Assembly (NCBI GenBank): GCA_964235605.1
Contig: CAXSCR010000021.1
Coordinates: 1-62,404 of the forward strand
Source of the DNA: DATCRE01 sp964235605
GTDB taxonomy: Bacteria > Bacteroidota > Bacteroidia > Cytophagales > Cyclobacteriaceae
Length of the DNA: 62,404 nucleotides
Reading direction: 5' to 3'
The position numbers and the translations under genes were made by a program. Every line of letters begins with the position of its first letter. The first letter of the stretch is position 1. Below are positions 54,055-62,404 of this stretch, one piece after another. The notes beneath the pieces are model-generated. The model was given only the letters and a program-made list of their open reading frames with translations, was not told the DNA's origin and ran no database searches.

Positions 54055-54089
54055 AAAACTCGTTCAGTAAAAATGAACGAGTTTTTTTT
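54055..54089 (+). terminator. Terminator after the 53.5-kb gene
   Basis: A 12-bp stem AAAACTCGTTCA / TGAACGAGTTTT with a 7-nt loop extends into eight T, starting 6 bp after the stop codon. Confidence 0.92.
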
Positions 54090-54183
54090 ATGATTTTTAT
54101 AACCCGAATGTCATTTTAATCCAATAGGTTTACTGTATTTTACATAAGTTAACTACTAGTGGTGGTTAGTTTAACATTGGCTT

Positions 54184-54852
54184 ATGGAAAAGATTGGTAT
54201 GTTCACGTTGGCCATTATTGGAGCAAACGTTCTTATTTCCTATAAAGGATTTAGCGATCCACGTTTCTTTGAGAACAATTTATTCCAAGTCAACAAGGTA
54301 TTACACGACAAAGAATATAGACGCCTTTTCATTTCAGGCTTTCTACATGCCGATTGGGGGCATTTGCTTTTCAACATGCTTTCATTTTACAGCTTTAGTG
54401 ACAATCTCGAAACTTACTTAGGTCCTGTAAAATTTCTAGCCATTTATTTCGCAAGCCTTGTAGGTGGCGATATTCTAGCGTTAAGCATACATAAGAACCA
54501 TGGAACATACCGTGCCGTTGGCGCATCGGGAGCGGTATGCGGAATCATCTTCGCAGCAATAGCCATGTTTCCAGGTATTGAAATCGGGTTTCTTTTTATA
54601 CCAGTTCCTATTCCAGGCTGGGTCTTTGGTATTGGATACGCACTCTATACAATTTATGGTATTCGTTCTAACCTTGGAAACATTGGGCATGAGGCACACT
54701 TAGGAGGCGCGATTATCGGGCTAATTACAGCAGTTATTTTGGTGCCTGAATCACTTCAAACAAATCTTTGGCCGATCATCTTTGTAGCCGCGCCAAGCAT
54801 ACTATTCATTATAGTTCTTATAGTGAGACCCGACATTCTTCTAAAGAAATAG
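54184..54852 (+). CDS. Rhomboid family intramembrane serine protease
   Basis: The 222-residue protein has about six transmembrane helices. HADWGHLLFNMLSFYSF (about 56-72) is the HxxxN-type motif of helix 2. AVGASGAVCGIIF (about 112-124) holds the nucleophile Ser in GxSG. GHEAHLGGAIIG (about 165-176) supplies the catalytic His. The Ser-His dyad is therefore complete. Substrates of bacterial rhomboids are rarely known. A start at 54184 (MEKIGMFTLAIIGANVLISY) places the first helix properly. It stands alone and is convergent with an unknown membrane protein gene. Confidence 0.92.
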   Translation: MEKIGMFTLAIIGANVLISYKGFSDPRFFENNLFQVNKVLHDKEYRRLFISGFLHADWGHLLFNMLSFYSFSDNLETYLGPVKFLAIYFASLVGGDILALSIHKNHGTYRAVGASGAVCGIIFAAIAMFPGIEIGFLFIPVPIPGWVFGIGYALYTIYGIRSNLGNIGHEAHLGGAIIGLITAVILVPESLQTNLWPIIFVAAPSILFIIVLIVRPDILLKK

Positions 54853-54872
54853 AGTTTAGAAGAAACGATTCA

Positions 54873-55496
54873 TCACTTATAAACAATGACATAAAATGCC
54901 AGCCAAAGTATAAATATCAAAATGTAGGAACAGGCTACAATGAACCAAACAATTCGTTTACTCTTTCTAGCATAATGGTGGATGCCCTCAACAAGTAAAA
55001 ACCAGTAAAAAACTTCAAATAAGTTCAGCGCCCTAAGCGGATAGGCCCAGCGCTTGTCTAGTGACGTGTAATCGAAAAAACCCATTATAGAAAAGGGGTA
55101 AAAGGCCCTAATGTCATGGTAGTTGGGATCAGTTTCGATAACCATAAACCAAATGATTTTTAAAACTTCAGGAATAAGGAAAATAAACTCAGAACCGATT
55201 ACAACTCCCCAACACTGTATGTAAGTAACGCGGTAACCGAAAAGGAAACACCCCACCCAAATAACAAAGGCGATGACAGTAAACTTCCATAAGTAGACAA
55301 AAGGCACAGAAAAGAATTTCAGAGCATTAATTAACTGTAAAATACCGCCTTCTGGCCTATCTTGGAGAAACTCAAATGCAGCAGTTTCGTTTTCTATGAA
55401 AGAAATTTTAAGGTATAACAGCAATAGGGTAAGTATGCAAAGCAGCACAAAGAGTAATTTTTTGTCGGCAGCAAATAATGACTTAGTTTCGCTCAC
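54873..55496 (-). CDS. Polytopic membrane protein of unknown function
   Basis: No family is recognised with confidence. The 207-residue protein has about five hydrophobic helices (near 15-33, 62-83, 95-125, 155-170 and 185-205) and a basic loop HHYARKSKR before the last. Its general outline recalls Yip1-like or YckC/RDD-like small membrane proteins, without a diagnostic motif. It is divergent from the TPR gene at 55540, the starts 43 bp apart, and converges on the rhomboid gene. Confidence 0.7.
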   Translation of the reverse strand: MSETKSLFAADKKLLFVLLCILTLLLLYLKISFIENETAAFEFLQDRPEGGILQLINALKFFSVPFVYLWKFTVIAFVIWVGCFLFGYRVTYIQCWGVVIGSEFIFLIPEVLKIIWFMVIETDPNYHDIRAFYPFSIMGFFDYTSLDKRWAYPLRALNLFEVFYWFLLVEGIHHYARKSKRIVWFIVACSYILIFILWLAFYVIVYK

Positions 55497-55539
55497 GTTA
55501 AAAGGGTTGTTGTAATATCCGTAGTTCGTTGTTCAAAGT

Positions 55540-56790
55540 ATGATCTTTAATAGTAAATCTACAATCTTGAATTATCAATACAACAAAAGTCAAATAACCC
55601 GTGTAATAGCTTTCTTAATAATTATGGTGTTGGGAATCAACCCATATACATTTGCCCAAACGTCTGCAAAGAAAGACACCACCATTATTTTATTGTCTGA
55701 TTTGAGTGTACAATTAGAGTGCGCCAAGACAATGAGTGATATATATAACTTTAAGTTTGTGGATGCTGAATCCCAGCTTAAGTACATAAAGGAAAAATAT
55801 GGATGGCATCCGCTTCCTTATTTTTTGAATGGTCTTGTTGAATGGTGGAAGATCATGCCGAACACGAAAGACACCTCACATGATGACCGATTCTTAGAGT
55901 GCATGGACAGCACAATTTTGATAGGTGAAAATCTCTTTGATAATTATCCGAGGTATAAAACTGAAGCAGCATTTTTCTTGGCCGCCGCTTATAGTTTTAA
56001 GGCTAGACTTTATTCAGATGAAGATAGAAAGAATTGGGGCAAGGCCGTTTCAGTAGGTAAGAGTGCGCTTAATTATATGGAGGAATGCAAGAAGGAACAA
56101 AATCTTAGTCCTGAGTTATTGTTTGGCGATGCACTGTACAATTATTTCTCTGTATGGGTGCCCGAAAATTATCCCTCACTTAAACCCATTCTCTGGTTTT
56201 TTCCGAAAGGAGACAAGGCACTTGGGTTGAAGCAGCTGAAGGAGGTTTCATATAACGCATTTTATACCCGCACTGAAGCAATGGTTTGGTTGATGCGTAT
56301 TTTAAATAGTTATGAAGGAGATCAAATACAGGCTTTTCAAATTAGCGAGTACCTCTCTCAAACGTACCCTGACAATCCATTTTTTCAGCGATATTATGCA
56401 CGCATGTTATATTCAACCGGCCGTTACGCGCAAGCGGAACCCACATGTAAAGACATTCTTACTCGCATTGATAGTGGTATGCTCGGCTATGAAGCTACAA
56501 GCGGCCGCTACGCAGCGTTTTTTTTAGGACAGATTTATGAAGCGCGTAGAAAATATGATGATGCTAAAGTGTACTACCAAAAGTGTATCAAATTCGCAGA
56601 GCAAATCGACGCAACAGAATCAGGCTATTATCTCTACTCACTCATTGCACTTGGTGAGATAAGTGAGAAACAAGGAAACAAAGCAGAAGCGAAAATGTAT
56701 TTTAAAGAAGTGAAGAAGAAGGCAGGAAGAAAAGAGGAAGCATTTAAAGATGCGAAACGGAGGTTGAAGAAATTGGAGAAGGGGGATTAA
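55540..56790 (+). CDS. Secreted TPR-repeat protein
   Basis: The 416-residue protein has an N-terminal signal region (RVIAFLIIMVLGINPYTFAQ, with a longer than usual leader of about 20 residues; a later start is possible). About five helical hairpin repeats follow. The C-terminal ones are clear TPRs (YYARMLYSTGRYAQAEPTCKDIL, AAFFLGQIYEARRKYDDAKVYYQKCIKFAEQ, SLIALGEISEKQGNKAEAKMYFKEV). The middle part (IYNFKFVDAESQLKYIKEKYGWHPLPYFLNGLVEWW) resembles IML2-like proteins seen in Bacteroidota. It probably acts as a periplasmic or outer-membrane scaffold. The next gene begins 20 bp downstream. Confidence 0.8.
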   Translation: MIFNSKSTILNYQYNKSQITRVIAFLIIMVLGINPYTFAQTSAKKDTTIILLSDLSVQLECAKTMSDIYNFKFVDAESQLKYIKEKYGWHPLPYFLNGLVEWWKIMPNTKDTSHDDRFLECMDSTILIGENLFDNYPRYKTEAAFFLAAAYSFKARLYSDEDRKNWGKAVSVGKSALNYMEECKKEQNLSPELLFGDALYNYFSVWVPENYPSLKPILWFFPKGDKALGLKQLKEVSYNAFYTRTEAMVWLMRILNSYEGDQIQAFQISEYLSQTYPDNPFFQRYYARMLYSTGRYAQAEPTCKDILTRIDSGMLGYEATSGRYAAFFLGQIYEARRKYDDAKVYYQKCIKFAEQIDATESGYYLYSLIALGEISEKQGNKAEAKMYFKEVKKKAGRKEEAFKDAKRRLKKLEKGD

Positions 56791-56810
56791 ATGGGTTTAT
56801 TTAGATAAAA

Positions 56811-57740
56811 ATGAGTAAGCGCTTGCACTATTATTTTAATTACCGTGACCATTGTGAGATGTGTCAAGATTCCACGGTGAACCATAAAATACTTGGACAG
56901 CGATTAAATCAATCACAAGGCTTCAACCCAAAAACAAAATCAGGAATATCTACAACCATTATGCAATGCACCAATTGCAAATTGATTTATGCTAATCCGA
57001 TGCCGATACCATTTAGTTTGCAAGATCACTATGGAGTAACTCCTGAGGATTACTGGAAACCGAGCTATTTTCAAATTGAAGAAAATTATTTTGCAGATCA
57101 AGTTGCAAGGTTCAAGTCCCTTAAACAATTTAAAAACGGTATGAAGGCTTTAGATGTTGGCGCTGGAATAGGGAAATGTATAATAGCGCTTATTAAAGCA
57201 GGATTTGATGCAAGCGGCTTTGAGCCGTCAAAATCATTTTATGAAAGAGCATTAAATAAAATGAATATAGATCAAAAAAGATTAAAGCTAGGGATGATCG
57301 AGGAGGTTGAATATCCAGAGAACGAATTTGACTTCATAAACTTCGGTGCTGTATTGGAACACTTTTACAATCCCGCAGCCTGTATTGGTCGTGCAATGAA
57401 GTGGTTAAAACCTGGTGGCCTAATGCAGATTGAAGTTCCTTCAAGCGACTATATAGTATCTAAATTTATTAACACGTATTTTCGGATTATAGGTACCAAT
57501 TACGTTACAAACCTAAGTCCTATGCATGATCCTTTTCACCTATATGAATTTAGTTTAGAATCATTTAAAGCTTATGTAAAGCAATCTAGTGAATACAGTA
57601 TAGCTTTTCATGAATATTATGTTTGTTCGGCTGAACCATTTCCAAAATTTACGCATCGATTATTAAAAGAAATATGCAACGGAGTCAAACCGGTATGCAA
57701 TTATCGGTATGGCTTAAAAAGAATAACTCTTAATAATTAA
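56811..57740 (+). CDS. Class I SAM-dependent methyltransferase with zinc-binding head
   Basis: The 309-residue protein starts with a likely zinc-binding segment, CEMC (about 17-20) and CTNC (about 53-56). This is followed by a Rossmann methyltransferase: ALDVGAGIGKCIIALIKAGFDASGFEPS is the SAM-binding loop, FDFINFGAVLEHFYNP is motif IV, and LKPGGLMQIEVPS is post-motif. This arrangement is common in methyltransferases that modify sugars or nucleotide-sugars in polysaccharide loci. It stands at the start of the polysaccharide region and may methylate a glycan residue. Acceptor unknown. Confidence 0.85.
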   Translation: MSKRLHYYFNYRDHCEMCQDSTVNHKILGQRLNQSQGFNPKTKSGISTTIMQCTNCKLIYANPMPIPFSLQDHYGVTPEDYWKPSYFQIEENYFADQVARFKSLKQFKNGMKALDVGAGIGKCIIALIKAGFDASGFEPSKSFYERALNKMNIDQKRLKLGMIEEVEYPENEFDFINFGAVLEHFYNPAACIGRAMKWLKPGGLMQIEVPSSDYIVSKFINTYFRIIGTNYVTNLSPMHDPFHLYEFSLESFKAYVKQSSEYSIAFHEYYVCSAEPFPKFTHRLLKEICNGVKPVCNYRYGLKRITLNN

Positions 57741-57799
57741 AGGTCTCGCTGCAAGATATATGCTTACCCAGCTTACATAGAGACATAAAAGAATCAAGC

Positions 57800-59128
57800 T
57801 TGGAACTACGCGATTTCATAGTTACGCCAATCCTCATTTCTTTCGTCTATATCATGGCGTATTTGATTCGACCGATGGTAACTGATGAGGTGAACCGCGT
57901 TTATTTTTTTCCAGCCCTTACAGTAAGAATAATCGGCGCACTTGCTGTGGGACTTATTTACCAGTTTTATTACCACGGTGGCGATACGTATAACTTTCAT
58001 ACATACGGAAGCAGGTATTTTTGGGAAGCATTTTTAGACTCACCATCTAAATTCTTTGATATGTTATTCTCAGATGGTAAACACAATGCAAGTTTTTATA
58101 AATACTCAAGCCAAATTTATTTTTTTTCTGATCCATCATCTTTTTATGTAATAAGAGTAGCAGCAATAATTGATTTGTTTACGTTTTCAACGTATTCTGC
58201 TACTGCTGTTGTTTTTTCAGTATTCAGTTTCGTGGGTGCGTGGATGTTATTTTTAACGTTCGATAACAAGTATCCTCACCTTCACAAGTGGATGGCCTTT
58301 GCGACATTATTTATTCCTTCAGTTTTCTTTTGGGGATCAGGCCTTTTAAAAGATACAATTGTGTTGTCTTCATTGGGTGCTGCAAGCTTTGCAATAGATA
58401 GATTGTTTCTTCAAAGGAGAATTTCCATTGGATATATTATTATTCTAATATTATCATTATATCTTATTTATTCTGTTAAAAAGTTTGTTCTTCAAGCCTA
58501 TCTACCTGCAATGATTCTATGGATATATATATCTTATATTCAAAGTATTAAGTCATTAGTAGTAAGGATGCTTATTTTTCCATTTATAGTTGGCGTATGT
58601 GCACTCTTCTCTTACTTTTTAATTGTGAAAGTAGGAGAGGCAGATGCGAGATATTCCCTTGCACAATTAGGACAAACCGCTAAGACTACAGCAATTGATA
58701 TTCGATATCAATCCGGTAAGGATGCTGGTTCGGGTTACTCACTTGGTGACTTAGATGGTAGTTTAGGAGGCATGTTTAAACTAGCGCCTCAGGCAATCAA
58801 TGTTGCCTTATTTAGGCCTTATTTATGGGAAGTAAATAACGTCCTAATGTTATTGTCTAGTTTAGAAAGCCTCGGCTTATTATTGTTTACAGCTTTAATT
58901 CTATATAAAAAGAATACTGGACTATTTAAAAAATTCCGTAATCCAGAAATAACCTTTTCATTTGTGTTCTCAATGGTATTTGCGTTTGCAGTAGGCGTCT
59001 CAACTTTTAATTTCGGTACACTAGCACGGTACAAAATACCATTATTGCCCTTTTATTTAATTTGTCTAATACTGTTTAGTCAGTCAAACAATGAAACAAA
59101 TCTTGAAGAGTTGGATGATACCGAGTAG
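57800..59128 (+). CDS. Polytopic membrane protein of the polysaccharide locus (polymerase- or GT-C-like)
   Basis: The 442-residue protein has around ten transmembrane helices. A periplasmic loop follows TM2-3 (YHGGDTYNFHTYGSRYFWEAF), and a second loop is near residues 285-330. It could be a Wzy-type polymerase or a glycosyltransferase of the GT-C fold; no motif settles it. The best start is the TTG at 57800 (reading LELRDFIVTPILISF), since the first internal ATG would cut into the first helix. Its last 49 bp overlap the end of the convergent glycosyltransferase gene. Confidence 0.7.
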   Translation: MELRDFIVTPILISFVYIMAYLIRPMVTDEVNRVYFFPALTVRIIGALAVGLIYQFYYHGGDTYNFHTYGSRYFWEAFLDSPSKFFDMLFSDGKHNASFYKYSSQIYFFSDPSSFYVIRVAAIIDLFTFSTYSATAVVFSVFSFVGAWMLFLTFDNKYPHLHKWMAFATLFIPSVFFWGSGLLKDTIVLSSLGAASFAIDRLFLQRRISIGYIIILILSLYLIYSVKKFVLQAYLPAMILWIYISYIQSIKSLVVRMLIFPFIVGVCALFSYFLIVKVGEADARYSLAQLGQTAKTTAIDIRYQSGKDAGSGYSLGDLDGSLGGMFKLAPQAINVALFRPYLWEVNNVLMLLSSLESLGLLLFTALILYKKNTGLFKKFRNPEITFSFVFSMVFAFAVGVSTFNFGTLARYKIPLLPFYLICLILFSQSNNETNLEELDDTE

Positions 59129-60153
59129 GATTCGATTACCCTCTTTCTTCCTAAAGTTCCGATGCTATGCCGCAGTTCAGGTTGTTCAATTAATCTACAT
59201 AGATAAGCGTACCATTCATCAGGAGTATTACATAAAAATCCGTTCACAGAATGATCAATAATGGATTTGTTAACTCCTATAGGGGAGGCGAGTGATGGTA
59301 TACCTAAAGCCATATACTGCAAAGCTTTAAAACCACATTTCCCTTGGGCCCAAGCATCATTCTCAAGAGGCATTACCCCAATATCGAATTTTAGTAAATC
59401 GACTATTTCATTTTCTTTAGACCATGGAATAAAAGTCAAAGTTTGGACTGGTAATTCAGGTTTTTTATTAGCAATAACTACAAATCGGATATTGCTATAC
59501 TGGCTTTCGAGTTTTTTAATTATAGGCACTAAAGACTTTAGATATTTAAGTGTTGAATGTGTGCCTGTCCAGCCTATTGTAATTGTTTGTTCATCTTTTA
59601 AAATCTTTATCCTATCTGGATCGTGATAATTCGTATCTATTGTTGTGGGAATGAGTACAACATTTGTGTTGTATTGTCTTGCATAATCATAGAGGTATGC
59701 ATTGCCACAGCTGACTTTATAGCTCCATTTACAGATATCATGTACTTTAGAATGCCACTTTAAACTGGACGCCAATGTATTTTCAGTAGTTGTATTAGGT
59801 AGCCAAATAGCATCGTCAAAATCATAAATAATTTTCTTTCTAAATATTTTAGCAATAATCCATTCTATAAGTGGTGGTCCAATAGGAAGGCATTCTCTGT
59901 GGATGAATACAATATCAACACCACGAACCTTACTAAGAACCAAAAATCTTTTAACACTTCCAGAGAGAAAGCCAAGTATCTTTAAACCTAGATGGCCATG
60001 CTTATACAGAATACGCCATGTTTTCAAATCCCAAAATGAGTAATATGAATAAGTAATACCAACAGAAGCAAGCTTAACAAAATATTGTTCGAATCGAAAA
60101 CGCTGCGAAGGTGATTCATCTAAAGGGTAAGGAAACAAAAATAACACCTTCAT
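59080..60153 (-). CDS. Glycosyltransferase family 4-like protein
   Basis: The ATG at 60153 (MKVLFLFPYPLDESPSQRFRFEQYF) gives a standard GT-B N-terminus and about 357 residues. An upstream ATG at 60255 would add a 34-residue stretch with no family match. IIYDFDDAIWLPN, IGWTGTHSTLKYL, FDIGVMPLENDAWAQGKCGFKALQYMALGIPSLASPIGVN (the EX7E-like donor-sugar region with Lys and Gln variants) and the C-terminal helix are family features. It should transfer a sugar from a nucleotide donor to a lipid-linked or polysaccharide acceptor. The gene opposes its neighbours and overlaps the 57.8-kb gene tail to tail. Confidence 0.88.
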   Translation of the reverse strand: MKVLFLFPYPLDESPSQRFRFEQYFVKLASVGITYSYYSFWDLKTWRILYKHGHLGLKILGFLSGSVKRFLVLSKVRGVDIVFIHRECLPIGPPLIEWIIAKIFRKKIIYDFDDAIWLPNTTTENTLASSLKWHSKVHDICKWSYKVSCGNAYLYDYARQYNTNVVLIPTTIDTNYHDPDRIKILKDEQTITIGWTGTHSTLKYLKSLVPIIKKLESQYSNIRFVVIANKKPELPVQTLTFIPWSKENEIVDLLKFDIGVMPLENDAWAQGKCGFKALQYMALGIPSLASPIGVNKSIIDHSVNGFLCNTPDEWYAYLCRLIEQPELRHSIGTLGRKRVIESYSVSSNSSRFVSLFD

Positions 60154-60248
60154 GTAGTAAAATTTAATACAAGCTTCCAAAACTAGTTCTAAAATTGAAT
60201 ATAATATTTTGCTAGTTGGTGATTGAATTATATTGAATAACTTTAAAA

Positions 60249-60277
60249 TTGCCAAGCTTGAGACTACGCTAACTTTG
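60249..60277 (+). promoter_or_regulatory. Promoter of the wzm-wzt pair
   Basis: TTG (60249-60251), 18-bp spacer, TAACTTTG (60270-60277). It lies 19 bp before the wzm start, so the leader is about 13 nt. Confidence 0.7.
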
Positions 60278-60296
60278 CTAATTAAACAAAGATGTA

Positions 60297-61127
60297 ATGG
60301 ACACTAAAAATGAAATTATAATTGAACCTGCTAGTAGATTCACTTTTAACTTTCATGAATTATGGCAATACCGTGAATTGTTTTATTTTTTTGCTTGGCG
60401 AGATATAAAGGTCAAATACAAGCAAACTATTTTAGGATTATTATGGGTGTTGATCCAACCTCTGTTAATGATTGCCGTATTTACATTCTTGTTCAGTCGA
60501 ACCCTGAAAGGCTTTTCGGAAGATATACCCTATCCAATATTTGCTTTTTCTGGAATTATTCTATGGAATATTTTCTCAGCTTCAGTAATAAATGGAGGAA
60601 ATAGTATGCTTGCAAATGCTCAAATAATAAAGAAAATTTATTTTCCGAGACTAATCATACCACTTTCATCTGTGATTGTATCACTTGTAGATTTTTTCGT
60701 GTCATTTCCTGTTTTTATAGTATTCTTAATGATCTATTCTGCCAGAATTAATATATTACGTGTAGTATTATTTTGGCCACCTGCTATATTATTAACTGTT
60801 TTAGGATCCATTGGTTTAGGATGTTGGCTCTCGGCATTAACAGTAAAATACAGAGATTTTAGATTTATTGTTCCCTTTCTTATTCAAATTTCATTTTTTC
60901 TGACACCAATTATATATCCTGTTTCTGTATTAAATGCTCAATGGGTAAATTACATACTTGCAATAAATCCAATGCATGGAGCAATTACGCTTTTCAGAAT
61001 GCCATTTACTGCTACTCAACCTAATGTTTTGTTTATAAGCATTAGTTTGTTAAGTGCTTTAATATTTACCTTAGTTGGTTTAATTTATTTCAAAAAGACA
61101 GAAATGTACTTTGCTGACCTCACATGA
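60297..61127 (+). CDS. wzm: ABC-2 type polysaccharide/polyol-phosphate exporter permease
   Basis: The 276-residue integral membrane protein is the permease of an O-antigen or teichoic-acid-like exporter. After a cytosolic N-terminus, ELFYFFAWRDIKVKYKQTILGLLWVLIQPLLMIAVFTFLF is the family signature. Five or six helices follow, with PLSSVIVSLVDFFVSFPVF and FLTPIIYPVSVL, ending KKTEMYFADLT. Its stop overlaps the ATP-binding subunit start (ATGA), so the two are translated together. Polysaccharide assembled on undecaprenyl phosphate in the cytosol would be moved to the periplasm by this pair. Confidence 0.92.
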   Translation: MDTKNEIIIEPASRFTFNFHELWQYRELFYFFAWRDIKVKYKQTILGLLWVLIQPLLMIAVFTFLFSRTLKGFSEDIPYPIFAFSGIILWNIFSASVINGGNSMLANAQIIKKIYFPRLIIPLSSVIVSLVDFFVSFPVFIVFLMIYSARINILRVVLFWPPAILLTVLGSIGLGCWLSALTVKYRDFRFIVPFLIQISFFLTPIIYPVSVLNAQWVNYILAINPMHGAITLFRMPFTATQPNVLFISISLLSALIFTLVGLIYFKKTEMYFADLT

Positions 61128-62329
61128 GACCCATCCTTGAAATACAAAATGTATCAAAAAAATTTCTGATTGGTCATCAACAATTGCCATACTTAAGCCT
61201 TAGGGAAAAAATATCGGGCATGTTTAAAGGTCAGTCAGCAACAGAAGAATTCTGGGCGCTTAAAAATATTAATCTCGAAGTTTTGCCCGGTGAAGCGTTA
61301 GGTATTATTGGAAGAAATGGAGCAGGTAAATCTACCCTATTAAAATTATTATCCCATATAACACCTCCAACACATGGAAAAATTGTTGCACGGGGAAGAA
61401 TTGCAAGTTTGTTAGAGGTCGGAACAGGCTTCCATTATGAGTTAACAGGTCGTGAAAATATATTTATGAATGGCTCTATCTTGGGTATGAAGCGAGCCGA
61501 GATAAAGTCAAGGTTTGATGAAATAGTTGATTTTAGTGATACCGCTAAATTCATTGATACCCCTTTGAAGCACTACTCTAGTGGGATGCAATTGCGTTTG
61601 GCATTCGCGGTCGCAGCCTATCTGGAGCCTGAGATTTTAATTATTGATGAAGTGCTTGCAGTAGGAGACGCTGAGTTTCAGAAGAAGTGTCTTACCAAGA
61701 TGGGAGATGTTACAGGTCAAGGCAGAACGGTACTATTTGTTAGTCATAACCTGCCATCTCTTAAAGCTATTTGTAAAACAGGTGCGCTCTTAAAAGACGG
61801 TCAATTGATTAAGCAAGGTACTATTGATGATGTTGTAGATTTTTATACCTCATTTACAAATGCGACAGACAGAATAATCGATGGAATTCATTATTATCAA
61901 AAATCATTAAAGATTCACAGGGTTACAATTAATGGTTCCGAAACAAACACAGTCACTTTTGACAATAACCAAATTACAATTGATCTAGATGTTGAATTTT
62001 ACAAACGAACTGCATTTGAATTAGATGTTCATATAAAAAAAGATGAAATTAAAATTGCGAGTTACTCAGATTTTGTCACTGATAAGGTCATAACATATTT
62101 ACCCGGACGCCACCATTTAAGATATGTTATATTGATACCACAGTTCCGGTCTGGTAAGTATAAAATCGATCTATTTTTTACAGAGCCTTTTACATCATGG
62201 TTTGCTTCCTCAGAGAATTTAATTGACTTAGAAATAATTAATACCAGTCATCACACATTTCTTAACCAGTCTACTTTACAATGGGGTAGTGTATTGCTAA
62301 AAGGGAGTTTAAAGAAGATACCTTTATAA
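61124..62329 (+). CDS. wzt: ABC exporter ATP-binding protein with C-terminal Wzt-like domain
   Basis: The 401-residue protein has an ATPase domain (about 1-250): Walker A GRNGAGKST (about 63-71), signature YSSGMQLRLAFAVA (about 151-164), Walker B ILIIDEVLAVGDAEFQ (about 171-186) and the switch His in LFVSHNLPSL. Residues about 265-401 form a beta-rich domain (VTINGSETNTVTFDNNQITIDLDVEF ... FRSGKYKIDLFFTEPF). It corresponds in position to the Wzt carbohydrate-binding domain, which reads the cap of the finished polysaccharide before export. This implies a chain with a modified non-reducing end, so the methyltransferase upstream could be relevant. No further gene starts in the last 75 bp of the window. 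Confidence 0.92.
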   Translation: MRPILEIQNVSKKFLIGHQQLPYLSLREKISGMFKGQSATEEFWALKNINLEVLPGEALGIIGRNGAGKSTLLKLLSHITPPTHGKIVARGRIASLLEVGTGFHYELTGRENIFMNGSILGMKRAEIKSRFDEIVDFSDTAKFIDTPLKHYSSGMQLRLAFAVAAYLEPEILIIDEVLAVGDAEFQKKCLTKMGDVTGQGRTVLFVSHNLPSLKAICKTGALLKDGQLIKQGTIDDVVDFYTSFTNATDRIIDGIHYYQKSLKIHRVTINGSETNTVTFDNNQITIDLDVEFYKRTAFELDVHIKKDEIKIASYSDFVTDKVITYLPGRHHLRYVILIPQFRSGKYKIDLFFTEPFTSWFASSENLIDLEIINTSHHTFLNQSTLQWGSVLLKGSLKKIPL

Positions 62330-62404
62330 TATGTAAGACAGCTTAGTTATTCAGCGGTTCAGCGACAAAAAAAGAATAGTTGATAGTGTTTGATTATGAG
62401 CGGG

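Noticed and set aside
60154..60255. N-terminal extension of the glycosyltransferase
   Set aside because: GT-B proteins of this family begin at the MKVLFLFPYP strand; the upstream part has no match and reaches toward the wzm promoter region.

Overview
The window is a stretch of an AT-rich Bacteroidota chromosome, most likely from the order Cytophagales. The evidence is the gene content and the control signals. There are TAnnTTTG -7 boxes with a TTG element 18-20 bp upstream (clear at rpsP, rplS, the met operon, the second lpd, a leader ORF at 53.3 kb and the polysaccharide exporter). Other lineage marks are a SusC/TonB-type outer-membrane barrel protein, a DUF2723 membrane protein, a two-barrel FtsX-type permease, a zinc-finger-less AccD and a TPR-linked histidine kinase relic. 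No rRNA genes, phage, transposase or CRISPR array was seen. One tRNA gene (Val, UAC) is present. A 100-base N gap sits inside a tandem repeat.

Layout. 0-5.7 kb: housekeeping genes (hemE; then on the minus strand accD, class I fructose-bisphosphate aldolase, and rpsP-rimM-trmD-rplS). 5.7-12.5 kb: the 2-oxoglutarate dehydrogenase operon odhA-sucB-lpd, interrupted by a GH114-like lipoprotein gene. 12.5-13.55 kb: about 154-bp imperfect tandem repeats with the N gap. 13.5-28.7 kb: membrane, signalling and maintenance genes (DUF4105, radical SAM/SPASM, a 58-residue FeoB-associated-type protein, FtsX-type permease, CheB-CheR-PAS-kinase with a divergent response regulator, M16 protease, inositol monophosphatase, rsmI, arginase-fold protein). 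29-41 kb: OxyR, TerB-like protein, truA, a NYN-LOTUS protein, hydrolase, nitroreductase, fused trehalose synthase/phosphatase, outer-membrane proteins and tRNA-Val.

41.7-45.9 kb is the methionine operon metY-metX-hom. Its long leader carries a clear promoter, a SAM-I (S-box) riboswitch, and then a tiny ORF that reads M-CCC-YNT-CCCC-stop. 45.9-47 kb is a decayed TPR histidine kinase. 47.2-49.5 kb holds fabG and a second dihydrolipoyl dehydrogenase. 50-53 kb is a large DUF2723 membrane protein. At 53.28-54.05 kb a second polycysteine leader (21 codons ending CCCC-stop) has its own promoter, and its four Cys codons are exactly one arm of a predicted 12-bp stem in front of a T-rich tract. The downstream gene encodes a protein with no cysteine. 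From 54.2 kb to the end: rhomboid protease, unknown membrane and TPR proteins, then a surface-polysaccharide locus (methyltransferase, polytopic membrane protein, glycosyltransferase, Wzm/Wzt-type ABC exporter).

The most interesting signal is the pair of polycysteine leader ORFs. Together they suggest cysteine-responsive attenuation in this lineage. One stands in series with a SAM riboswitch on sulfur-assimilation genes. The other stands before an unknown cysteine-free protein.
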